From assembly GCA_947448675.1 (NCBI GenBank), contig CANFOR010000047.1, forward strand, positions 1 to 14,622: a DNA stretch of 14,622 nucleotides, given 5' to 3'. The notes beneath the pieces are model-generated. The model worked only from the letters and a program-made list of their open reading frames with translations, searched no databases and was not told where the DNA came from. A program made the translations under genes and the position numbers. Positions 1 to 6,326 of the stretch are shown in pieces. Each line of letters begins with the position of its first letter. Position 1 is the stretch's first letter. This DNA comes from Betaproteobacteria bacterium. GTDB lineage: Bacteria; Pseudomonadota; Gammaproteobacteria; Burkholderiales; Burkholderiaceae_C.

Positions 1-432
1 AACGACGGCGCAGCCGCTTTGGTGATGATGCGCGCCTCCACCGCCGCCACACTGGGCTGCAAACCGGTGGCCAAAATCATGGGCCACGCCCTGCACGCGC
101 AAGCGCCCAATTGGTTCACCACCGCCCCCGTGGGCGCCACGCAAAAAGCCTTGGCCAAAGCCGGGTGGTCGGTCAAAGACGTCGACCTGTGGGAGGTGAA
201 CGAAGCCTTTGCCGTGGTGCCCATGGCCCTGATGCACGAGCTGAACGTGGCCCACAGCATCGTCAACGTCAACGGCGGCGCCTGCGCGCTGGGCCACCCG
301 ATTGGCGCCAGCGGCGCGCGCATCATGGTCACGCTCATTCACGCCCTGCAAGCGCGCGGCTTGAAGCGCGGTTTGGCCACGCTGTGCATTGGCGGCGGCG
401 AAGGTACGGCGGTGGCACTAGAGCTGCTGTAA
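1..432 (+). CDS. Thiolase (acetyl-CoA acetyltransferase / acyltransferase), C-terminal part, 5' end cut by window
   Basis: Type II thiolase that condenses or cleaves acyl-CoAs at a catalytic cysteine, in fatty-acid or polyester precursor metabolism. The reading frame is open from base 1 and begins NDGAAAL, a block found about two thirds into thiolases, so roughly the last 143 residues are present. Visible family blocks are NEAFA, then GGACALGHPIGASGARI with the catalytic histidine in GHPIG, then CIGGGEG carrying the active-site cysteine near the C-terminus. It ends in TAA at 430-432. The catalytic C-terminal half looks intact. The exact substrate (acetoacetyl-CoA, beta-ketovaleryl-CoA or longer acyl chains) cannot be told from this fragment, so I give no symbol. 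The porin start follows about 80 bp downstream on the same strand, with no clear terminator between them. Confidence 0.93.
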   Translation, partial: NDGAAALVMMRASTAATLGCKPVAKIMGHALHAQAPNWFTTAPVGATQKALAKAGWSVKDVDLWEVNEAFAVVPMALMHELNVAHSIVNVNGGACALGHPIGASGARIMVTLIHALQARGLKRGLATLCIGGGEGTAVALELL

Positions 433-511
433 GCCCTGCGGCACATGGGCTGCTGCCTGGGCGCTGTGCTGCGTGTCAACGGCGCGCCACATAGCTCAGG
501 CAAAATGCCGC

Positions 512-1960
512 ATGATTTTTCGCAAGCTGGCTTTCCGTCAAACAGCGGCAGCTATATTTTTTATAGCTGCCTACGCCCATTCCACGGGCGCTGCAGCCAA
601 AAATGCCTCTGAAGCAAGCGCAGCGCTCCCCGAGTCCAGCGCAGCGCCCAATTCCCCGCCTAGCGCCACCGCTAGTGCCTCGCTTAGTGCCCCGCCCGCG
701 TGGGGCTTGCATGCGCAGAGCACCTATATTTGGCAGAGCAAGCCGGCTTTTAGCGCGGCCTACAGCGGCCCCAATTCGCTGGTGCCGGGCAAAGAAAAGT
801 CCTATTCCTTCACCGTCACGGGCGACCTGGGCCTGCGTTTGTGGAGTGGCGCGCAGTTGCACTTCAACCCCGAGGCGGCGCGCGGTGAGCCGCTGTCTAA
901 GCTCACCGGCGCGGGGGGCTTGAGCAATGGCGAGCTGGCACGGGGCGGCAGCAGCGTTTTAAAGACCTACAGGGCACGTTTGTTTGTGCAGCAACGGGTA
1001 GACGCAGGCGGGCCGCAAGAGGCCGTAGAAGCGGGTTTTAACGAGCTGGGGGGGCACGCCGCCGAGCAGCGCTGGACTTTCACCCTGGGCAACTTCGCCC
1101 TGCTCGATTTTTTTGATGCTAACCCCTACGCCAAAGACCCGCGCACCCAGTTTATGAGCTGGGCCTACCTGACCTATGGCGCCTGGGACTACGCCGCCGA
1201 TGCGCGCGGCTACACCATGGGCGCGGTTGCCGAATACCGCGCGCCCAACTGGGCCCTGCGCGCAGGCCGCGCCATGCAGCCGCAGCAAAGCAATGGCTTG
1301 GCGCTGGACCGCAACATCGGCGTGCACTACGGCGACCAAGTCGAGCTAGAGGGCAACCTGCCCTGGGCAGTGGCTGCTGGCCCTTTGCGGGCCAGGGCGC
1401 TGCTGTTCAGCAACCGCATACGTGCGGGCAGCTTCAGCGATGCATTGGCCCTGGGCCAAGCCACCAACACCACGCCCGATCTGGGCTTGGTGCGGCGTAA
1501 CCAGCTCAAAACCGGTTGGGGTCTGACGCTGGAAGCCCCCCTGGGTGAAGACGCGGGTGTGTTTGTGCGCGCCAGTGGCAACAACGGCAAGCTAGAAACC
1601 TATGCCTTCACTGAGATCGACCAGCAGCTCAGCCTGGGCGCGCAGTTCACCGGCGCGCGCTGGGGCCGCGCGCTCGACCGCGTGGGCGTGGCCTATGCCA
1701 TCAATGGTCTGTCGGGCAGCCACCGCGACTATCTGGCCGCCGGGGGATTGGGCTTTTTCTTGGGTGACGGCAAGTTGAACTACGCTAGCGAGCGCGTGCT
1801 AGAGACCTATTACAGCTGGGCCCTGCCCGCGTGGCGCATGCGCGCAGGCAAGCTGGAGTCGGCCATCAGCGTGGGCGCGCAGTTCATCAGCAACCCCGGC
1901 TACAACCGCGACCGTGGTCCGGTGCAAACCTACTCTGTGCGGCTGCATACGGAGTTTTGA
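512..1960 (+). CDS. OprB-family carbohydrate-selective porin
   Basis: Outer-membrane beta-barrel of the carbohydrate porin (OprB-like) family, expected to admit sugars or similar small solutes. I start it at ATG 512 (482 aa), because this gives a normal signal peptide: MIFRK n-region, a hydrophobic stretch AAAIFFIAA, and an AxA-type cleavage site at A20-Y21-A22. An in-frame GTG at 473 would add 13 residues before it. An Ala/Ser/Pro-rich linker follows (about residues 28-63). The family body then begins near WGLHAQSTYIWQ, with the hallmark blocks HFNPEA..GEPLS, LGNFALLDFFDANPYAKDPRTQF, YAADARGYTMG, RAGRAMQPQQSNGLALD and HYGDQVE. The last residue is Phe, as expected for barrel assembly. Oddly, the hydrophobic core of the signal peptide is encoded by a copy of the 26-bp repeat (551-576). 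Porin family confidence is high; the transported sugar is unknown. Confidence 0.88.
   Translation: MIFRKLAFRQTAAAIFFIAAYAHSTGAAAKNASEASAALPESSAAPNSPPSATASASLSAPPAWGLHAQSTYIWQSKPAFSAAYSGPNSLVPGKEKSYSFTVTGDLGLRLWSGAQLHFNPEAARGEPLSKLTGAGGLSNGELARGGSSVLKTYRARLFVQQRVDAGGPQEAVEAGFNELGGHAAEQRWTFTLGNFALLDFFDANPYAKDPRTQFMSWAYLTYGAWDYAADARGYTMGAVAEYRAPNWALRAGRAMQPQQSNGLALDRNIGVHYGDQVELEGNLPWAVAAGPLRARALLFSNRIRAGSFSDALALGQATNTTPDLGLVRRNQLKTGWGLTLEAPLGEDAGVFVRASGNNGKLETYAFTEIDQQLSLGAQFTGARWGRALDRVGVAYAINGLSGSHRDYLAAGGLGFFLGDGKLNYASERVLETYYSWALPAWRMRAGKLESAISVGAQFISNPGYNRDRGPVQTYSVRLHTEF
551..576 (-). repeat. 26-bp dispersed repeat, copy F (inside porin signal peptide)
   Basis: Read on the minus strand it begins GCGTAGGCAGCTAT, continues A-rich and ends ATAGC, matching the other full copies. 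The surrounding DNA at 547-571 forms a perfect inverted repeat with 10-bp arms (GGCAGCTATA and its complement) around a loop of five T. In the porin frame it encodes AIFFIAAYA, the hydrophobic core and cleavage motif of the signal peptide. It matches copy G at 22 of 26 positions. Confidence 0.8.
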
Positions 1961-2017
1961 GCCTCGTTTTTCAGCGCTGTGAGGTCGTTGAAGTGGCTGG
2001 AAAACCAGGACTGGTAA

Positions 2018-2043
2018 GCGTAGATAGCTATGAAAAATAGAGC
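2018..2043 (+). repeat. 26-bp dispersed repeat, copy A (between porin and lipoprotein genes)
   Basis: Starts GCGTAGATAGCTAT and ends AAATAGAGC. It lies in the 168-bp gap between the convergent porin and lipoprotein genes. The ends can pair imperfectly (GCTAT with ATAGAGC). A weak transcription-stop role is possible, but there is no T-run, so I call it only as a repeat. I see no gene in the rest of this gap (1961-2128). Confidence 0.8.
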
Positions 2044-2128
2044 AAAACCGCGTCGCTCAGACACCGTTCCAATCACTAGCGTTTTGTTTGACCGAGGTAT
2101 TGGATGGTGTCTGCCGCGGTTCTGATGT

Positions 2129-3325
2129 TTAAAGTCCGACCACGCCTTGCATCGAACTGGACGCTGTGCTGTTGGCAGGCGTCACTTGCATTTTGGTTCC
2201 AACTTTGGTTAAAGCACCTGTCGCGTCGTTAATGCTGTACGACACAACCGATCCGTCCTTCAAATACGTGCTGTAGAGGTATTTGCCGTCCGCGCTGATC
2301 CACGAGTCACCAGCAACCGCAATGCCTTCATTGGCTGCCGTGACGTTCACCAAGGCCAAGGCACCGCTTGCGCTGACGGAGTACAGCGAGATGGAGCCGT
2401 TTCCATTGCCCACATAGGCCCACTTGCCATTGGGCGTGATCGATAGCCAGCACGAAGCGCCCTGCCCAGTAGCAACAACAGCTGGCGTAATGGGCGTCAA
2501 ACTGCCATCGGCGTTGAGGGTGTAGGAGCTCAGAGAGGCAGTGGCCACATCGGTGGTGACGTAGATTCTGTTAGACAAAAATACGCCCGCAAACGGCACT
2601 GCGATGGTGGTGGTATTGCGCACAGCTGCCCCCAGTGATCCATTGGCTTGAATCGGATAAGAAAGAATGGAAGACGATTTCCCGCCTACCAGCAAAAATG
2701 CGCCGTCGGGTGACACCCGGACTTGGGTCGGCACGAAAGCGCCGCCCGCTGCGAGGGACTTGGTGTCAAGCGCTGCAAGCGATCCATCGCTGTTCACGCT
2801 GTAGGCAATGACCTGGCTAGTGCCCAAAAAGCTGGCGTACAAATAGCCTTTGCTGTAGACAAGGCTATTGGGAAAAGTGCCGGTTGTTGCACTGCGCTTG
2901 AGCAGCGTTAGCTTGCCGTTGGGATCGATGGAAAACGACGAGATCGAATCGTCACCGGCATTGACTGCAAAGAGGGTCATGCCATCTGTAGACACAGTAA
3001 CGGCGAATTGGCTCCCTAAAGGGTTGGCAGCGGCGGCGGTACCCGCTGCCGTGAGCCCGTTGGTGCCGACGCCTCCGGTGGACGTGGTGTCTGCCATGGA
3101 GAGCGAGCCGTCGCTAGCGCTGCGCGTCATGCGGACAATCGTGTTGCTCGTCGCGTTGGATTCACTGTAGAGCTGATTCACCGCAGCCACCGGTACTACC
3201 GGCGCGACCGACGCTGCAGGAGTGCTTGATGCGCTGCCGCCACCGCCGCATCCAACTAAGGCTGCGGCCGCGACGCTTGCCAAGACAAACATCGATAGTC
3301 GTTTGGTTTTCGAATGTGTTTTCAT
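2129..3325 (-). CDS. Lactonase-type beta-propeller lipoprotein
   Basis: Probable outer-membrane lipoprotein of 398 aa with a seven-bladed propeller of the lactonase (6-phosphogluconolactonase-like) superfamily. I choose ATG 3325 because the product begins MKTHSKTKRL, then a hydrophobic stretch, then lipobox L-V-G-C26 followed by a Gly/Ser/Pro linker. Glycine at +2 argues for release to the outer membrane. The body is built of repeated blades with phrases such as SFSIDPNGKLTLL, SPDGAFLLVGGKSSSILSY, ITPNGKWAYVGNGNGSISLY and SADGKYLYSTYLKDGSVVSY. The family is often annotated as lactonase, but I see no proof of catalysis, and a binding or scaffold role is equally possible. The frame stays open to 3436 upstream, but that extension would bury the lipoprotein signal. 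It is convergent with the porin and divergent from ttcA. Its base composition looks less GC-biased than its neighbours (by eye), which may hint at a different history. Confidence 0.85.
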   Translation of the reverse strand: MKTHSKTKRLSMFVLASVAAAALVGCGGGGSASSTPAASVAPVVPVAAVNQLYSESNATSNTIVRMTRSASDGSLSMADTTSTGGVGTNGLTAAGTAAAANPLGSQFAVTVSTDGMTLFAVNAGDDSISSFSIDPNGKLTLLKRSATTGTFPNSLVYSKGYLYASFLGTSQVIAYSVNSDGSLAALDTKSLAAGGAFVPTQVRVSPDGAFLLVGGKSSSILSYPIQANGSLGAAVRNTTTIAVPFAGVFLSNRIYVTTDVATASLSSYTLNADGSLTPITPAVVATGQGASCWLSITPNGKWAYVGNGNGSISLYSVSASGALALVNVTAANEGIAVAGDSWISADGKYLYSTYLKDGSVVSYSINDATGALTKVGTKMQVTPANSTASSSMQGVVGL

Positions 3326-3579
3326 AGTAAAAATCCGATTGATAAAGTTAAGTAAAAAAATGGGCTGGCCAGCCTGCCTAGACCATTTCAGTTGACCAAG
3401 CAATCTGCGCCACGGGTTTTCAAGCCACGTGATCAAAATTGGATGGGCAAATCAATGCGCCTGATGTTTCGTCGTGGAGTCCTCTGTGTTCTTACACAGC
3501 GCCGTATTTATTGGAGCTGGCACGCGCATGGGGCAGTCGCGGGGTAAACCAAAACGAGCGATGCGAGATAATTAGCCGC
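3326..3579. other. Divergent intergenic region between lipoprotein gene and ttcA
   Basis: This 254-bp region must hold the promoters for the lipoprotein gene (leftward) and ttcA (rightward). I could not find a convincing -35/-10 pair for either. It contains a perfect inverted repeat at 3484-3499 (CTGTGT, four-base spacer TCTT, ACACAG), which could be an operator or a leader hairpin. The part next to the lipoprotein start is A/T-rich (3326-3360). Both adjacent frames stay open through much of the region, but these extensions lack family similarity. Confidence 0.5.
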
Positions 3580-4476
3580 ATGAACGCCGTACTGAAAATC
3601 GAACGCGAAACGCACAAGCTGGAAAAGCGCCTGTGCCGTGAGGTGGGCCGCGCCATCGTGGACTACAACATGATTGAGCAGGGCGACCGTGTGATGGTCT
3701 GCGTCTCGGGCGGCAAAGACAGCTATGGCTTGCTCGATATTTTGCTCAAGCTCAAGGCCCGCGCGCCGATTGACTTTGACATCATCGCCGTCAATTTGGA
3801 TCAAAAACAACCCGGCTTCCCCGAGCACGTGCTGCCAGAGTATTTGCAAAATTTGGGCGTGCCTTTTCATATCGAAAACCAAGACACCTATTCCATCGTC
3901 AAGCGCGTTATTCCTGAAGGCAAAACCCTGTGCAGCCTGTGCAGCCGTTTGCGCCGGGGCATTTTGTACCGTGTGGCCGACGAGCTGGGCGCGACCAAAG
4001 TGGCGCTGGGCCACCACCGCGACGACATGTTGCAAACCTTCTTTTTGAACATGTTTTTTGCCGCCAAGCTCAAGAGCATGCCGCCCAAGCTGGTGAGCGA
4101 CGACGGCAAACACATCGTGATCCGCCCACTGGCCTATGTGCCCGAGAAAGACCTCTCGGCCTGGGCCGCGCACCGCGCTTTCCCAATCATCCCTTGCACC
4201 TTGTGCGGTAGCCAAGAAAACCTGCAACGCAAACAAGTGGGCAATATGCTGCGCGAGTGGGACACCAAGTTTCCGGGCCGGGTCGAGAACATGTTCAGCG
4301 CTTTGCAAAACACCGTGCCCTCGCACTTGCTGGACCGCGCCCAGTACGACTTTGCGGGCTTGCGCGCCACCGGCGTGCCCAGCGCCGATGGTGACACCGC
4401 GTTTGACCCGCCCGACCTGCCCAAGCCGCCCAGCATGCCGGGTCTGCAAATCATTCGCTTTGGCGAGCAAGACTAG
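3580..4476 (+). CDS. ttcA: tRNA 2-thiocytidine(32) synthetase TtcA
   Basis: ATP-dependent enzyme that thiolates cytidine 32 of certain tRNAs, using a [4Fe-4S] cluster. ATG 3580 gives 298 aa starting MNAVLKIERETHKLEKRL, the usual N-terminus of the family; the frame is open upstream to 3439 but without similarity. The PP-loop SGGKDS is at residues 43-48. Cluster cysteines are in TLCSLC (C118, C121) and IIPCTLC (C206 or C209). GHHRDD near residue 144 is the conserved ATP-pyrophosphatase family block. The length is close to other TtcA proteins. The next gene starts 9 bp after the stop, and its ribosome-binding site AGAGGA overlaps the ttcA stop TAG, so the two are probably co-transcribed. Confidence 0.96.
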   Translation: MNAVLKIERETHKLEKRLCREVGRAIVDYNMIEQGDRVMVCVSGGKDSYGLLDILLKLKARAPIDFDIIAVNLDQKQPGFPEHVLPEYLQNLGVPFHIENQDTYSIVKRVIPEGKTLCSLCSRLRRGILYRVADELGATKVALGHHRDDMLQTFFLNMFFAAKLKSMPPKLVSDDGKHIVIRPLAYVPEKDLSAWAAHRAFPIIPCTLCGSQENLQRKQVGNMLREWDTKFPGRVENMFSALQNTVPSHLLDRAQYDFAGLRATGVPSADGDTAFDPPDLPKPPSMPGLQIIRFGEQD

Positions 4477-4485
4477 AGGACGCCC

Positions 4486-5148
4486 ATGCAAGCCACCCGC
4501 GTGATTGCCATTCGCCACGGCGAAACGGCCTGGAACGTTGCCACCCGCATCCAGGGTCAGCTCGACGTGCCGCTCAACGCCAATGGCCTGTGGCAGGCCC
4601 AGCGCATGGCCGCTTCCTTGGTGGGAGAGGGCATTGACTGCATCTACGCCAGCGACTTGCTGCGTGCCTATGAAACGGCGCAGACCCTGAGCGCGGTGAG
4701 CCAATGCAGCGTGCAAACCGACGAGGGCCTGCGCGAACGCGAGTTCGGTATTTTTCAGGGCAAAACCTTTGCCGAGATTGACAGCCTGTGGCCCGAGCAA
4801 GCGCGGCGTTGGCGCCAGCGCGACCCAGAGTTTGCACCCGAGGGCGGCGAGTCGCTGATCGTCTTTCGCGACCGGGTGCTGAACACAGTGCAGCGCTTGC
4901 TGCGCCAGCACCCCGACCAGCAAGTGGCCTTGGTTTCGCATGGCGGCGTGATGGACGTGCTCTACCGCGCCGCGACCGGCCAAGCGCTCGACGCGCCACG
5001 CACCTGGGAACTGGGCAATGCTGCTATCAACCGCTTGCTGTGGGCTGCGCCGGCTGCAGACGCGGCCCACAGCAGCGGCCTGAGCTTGGTAGGGTGGTCG
5101 GACACCCGGCACTTAGAAGAAGGACAACGCGATGAAGCCACTGCCTGA
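4486..5148 (+). CDS. Histidine phosphatase family protein (phosphoglycerate mutase-like)
   Basis: Cytoplasmic phosphatase of the histidine acid phosphatase / phosphoglycerate mutase superfamily, 220 aa. The phospho-accepting histidine is H11 in RHGET. R60 in SDLLRA, E84 in the LREREFG block and H152 in SHGG complete the usual active site. Such GpmB/CobC-like proteins act on small phosphoesters, and the substrate cannot be read from sequence, so no symbol is given. A ribosome-binding site (AGAGGA at 4475-4480) sits 5 bp before the ATG. The last 17 bp overlap the start of the next gene, which implies translational coupling. Confidence 0.92.
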   Translation: MQATRVIAIRHGETAWNVATRIQGQLDVPLNANGLWQAQRMAASLVGEGIDCIYASDLLRAYETAQTLSAVSQCSVQTDEGLREREFGIFQGKTFAEIDSLWPEQARRWRQRDPEFAPEGGESLIVFRDRVLNTVQRLLRQHPDQQVALVSHGGVMDVLYRAATGQALDAPRTWELGNAAINRLLWAAPAADAAHSSGLSLVGWSDTRHLEEGQRDEATA

Positions 5149-6307
5149 CGCTTTACAAAAACTGGTGGGCGAGAGCGTAGACGCGATCGATACCCCGGCC
5201 CTGGTGATCGACCTCGACGCCATGGAGCGCAATCTCACGCGCATGGCCGACTTTGCCAAAAAACACAATGTGCGCCTGCGCCCGCACGCCAAAATGCACA
5301 AGAGCGCCGCGCTGGCGCAACTGCAAGTGCAGGCTGGTGCGGTGGGCGTGTGCGTACAAAAAATCAGCGAAGCCGAAATCTTGGCCAAACTCGGCGTGCT
5401 CAATATTTACGTTAGCAATGAAATCGTTTCGCTATCAAAATTAGAGCGCGCAGCGCTGTTGGCAAGCGGCTTGGCCGAGCGCGGCGGTAAATTGTCGATG
5501 GCGGTGGACAGCTTAGAAGGCATCGACGGCTTGGCCGCTGCTTTAGAGGACGCGCTGGCCGCTTGCGTTGACGTGTACGTTGAAATCGACGTGGGCCAGG
5601 GCCGCTGCGGCGTCACCACGCCCACGGCTGCGCTCACCTTGGCCCAGCACGTGCACCAGCACGACGTGCTGCGCTTTGCGGGCTTGCAGGCCTACCACGG
5701 AAAGGCCCAGCACCTGCGCAGCGCGGCCGCGCGGCGCGACGCCATCGAGCGCGCCGTCGAGCAGGTGGTGCGGGTGCGCGAGGTGATTGAGGCCGCAGGC
5801 ATCCCGGTTGACTTGGTCACCGGCGCGGGCACCGGCAGCATGGTGCACGAGGCGGCCAGCGGCGTTTACGGTGAGCTGCAAGCGGGCTCGTATTTGTTCA
5901 TGGACGCCGACTACGCCGCTAACGAACGCGACCCGGCCCAGCCCGCCTTTGAGCACGCGCTGTTCGTTAAAGCCCAGGTCATGAGCAAATCCGCCGACCA
6001 CGTGGTCTGCGACGCGGGCCACAAAAGCCATGCCATCGACTCGGGCCTGCCCAAGGTGCATGTGCTGGCCGGGGGCGACGCGGTAGCCCAAACTTTTGGC
6101 GCGCTGGAGTTTGCCAGCGGCGGCGACGAGCACGGTATTTTGCGCGGTGCGCGCCTGCCGCCATTGGGCGAAGCCATTTGGCTGATCCCCGGCCATTGCG
6201 ACCCCACGGTCAACCTGCACGACTATTTGATCGGCGTGCGCGGCGGCCTTGCCAAGGGTGTGGTCGAGCGCATTATTCGGGTTGATACCCGGGGTGCGCT
6301 GACCTAA
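5132..6307 (+). CDS. Fold-type III PLP enzyme, D-threonine aldolase / D-serine dehydratase-like
   Basis: A 391-aa enzyme of the family that includes D-threonine aldolase, D-threo-3-hydroxyaspartate dehydratase and eukaryotic-type D-serine dehydratase. These use PLP plus a divalent metal to cleave or dehydrate D-beta-hydroxy amino acids. The N-terminal alanine-racemase-like barrel starts at DTPALVIDLDAMERNL. K54 in RPHAKMHK is the expected PLP lysine. EIDVGQGRCGV, GLQAYHG, TGAGTGS and ELQAGSY are shared family blocks. Near the C-terminus H355-C356-D357 (PGHCDP) is the metal site; the H-x-D spacing matches aldolase/hydroxyaspartate dehydratase types rather than the H-x-C of D-serine dehydratases. 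An AGAAGGA ribosome-binding site precedes ATG 5132. It overlaps the phosphatase gene by 17 bp, so both belong to one operon with ttcA. A core-only copy of the 26-bp repeat lies inside (5431-5447). Confidence 0.88.
   Translation: MKPLPDALQKLVGESVDAIDTPALVIDLDAMERNLTRMADFAKKHNVRLRPHAKMHKSAALAQLQVQAGAVGVCVQKISEAEILAKLGVLNIYVSNEIVSLSKLERAALLASGLAERGGKLSMAVDSLEGIDGLAAALEDALAACVDVYVEIDVGQGRCGVTTPTAALTLAQHVHQHDVLRFAGLQAYHGKAQHLRSAAARRDAIERAVEQVVRVREVIEAAGIPVDLVTGAGTGSMVHEAASGVYGELQAGSYLFMDADYAANERDPAQPAFEHALFVKAQVMSKSADHVVCDAGHKSHAIDSGLPKVHVLAGGDAVAQTFGALEFASGGDEHGILRGARLPPLGEAIWLIPGHCDPTVNLHDYLIGVRGGLAKGVVERIIRVDTRGALT
5431..5447 (+). repeat. Core-only copy of the 26-bp repeat, copy E
   Basis: The sequence GCTATCAAAATTAGAGC differs from the end of copy A at three of 17 positions, but the leading GCGTAGA part is absent. 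It lies within the aldolase-like gene and encodes around residues LSKLER, in the opposite sense to the other coding copies. It could be a decayed copy or chance. Confidence 0.45.
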
Positions 6308-6326
6308 AAAACCACACAATGCCTGC

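Noticed and set aside
473..511. GTG start extending the porin by 13 residues
   Set aside because: The extension would place polar residues before the signal peptide; ATG 512 gives a normal n-region and cleavage site.
2018..2043. Copy A of the 26-bp repeat as an intrinsic terminator
   Set aside because: The stem is short and A/T-rich with an imperfect arm and no following T-run; similar copies lie inside genes, where termination would be harmful.
3326..3436. N-terminal extension of the lipoprotein (37 residues)
   Set aside because: It would bury the lipobox signal sequence internally and has no family similarity.
3439..3579. 47-residue N-terminal extension of TtcA
   Set aside because: The standard TtcA N-terminus begins at 3580, and the extension lies over the divergent promoter region.
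3508..5112. Long antisense frame (534 codons) opposite ttcA and the phosphatase gene
   Set aside because: It is a shadow of GC-rich coding DNA; the opposite strand carries two clear conserved genes, and the predicted product is low-complexity with no recognisable family.
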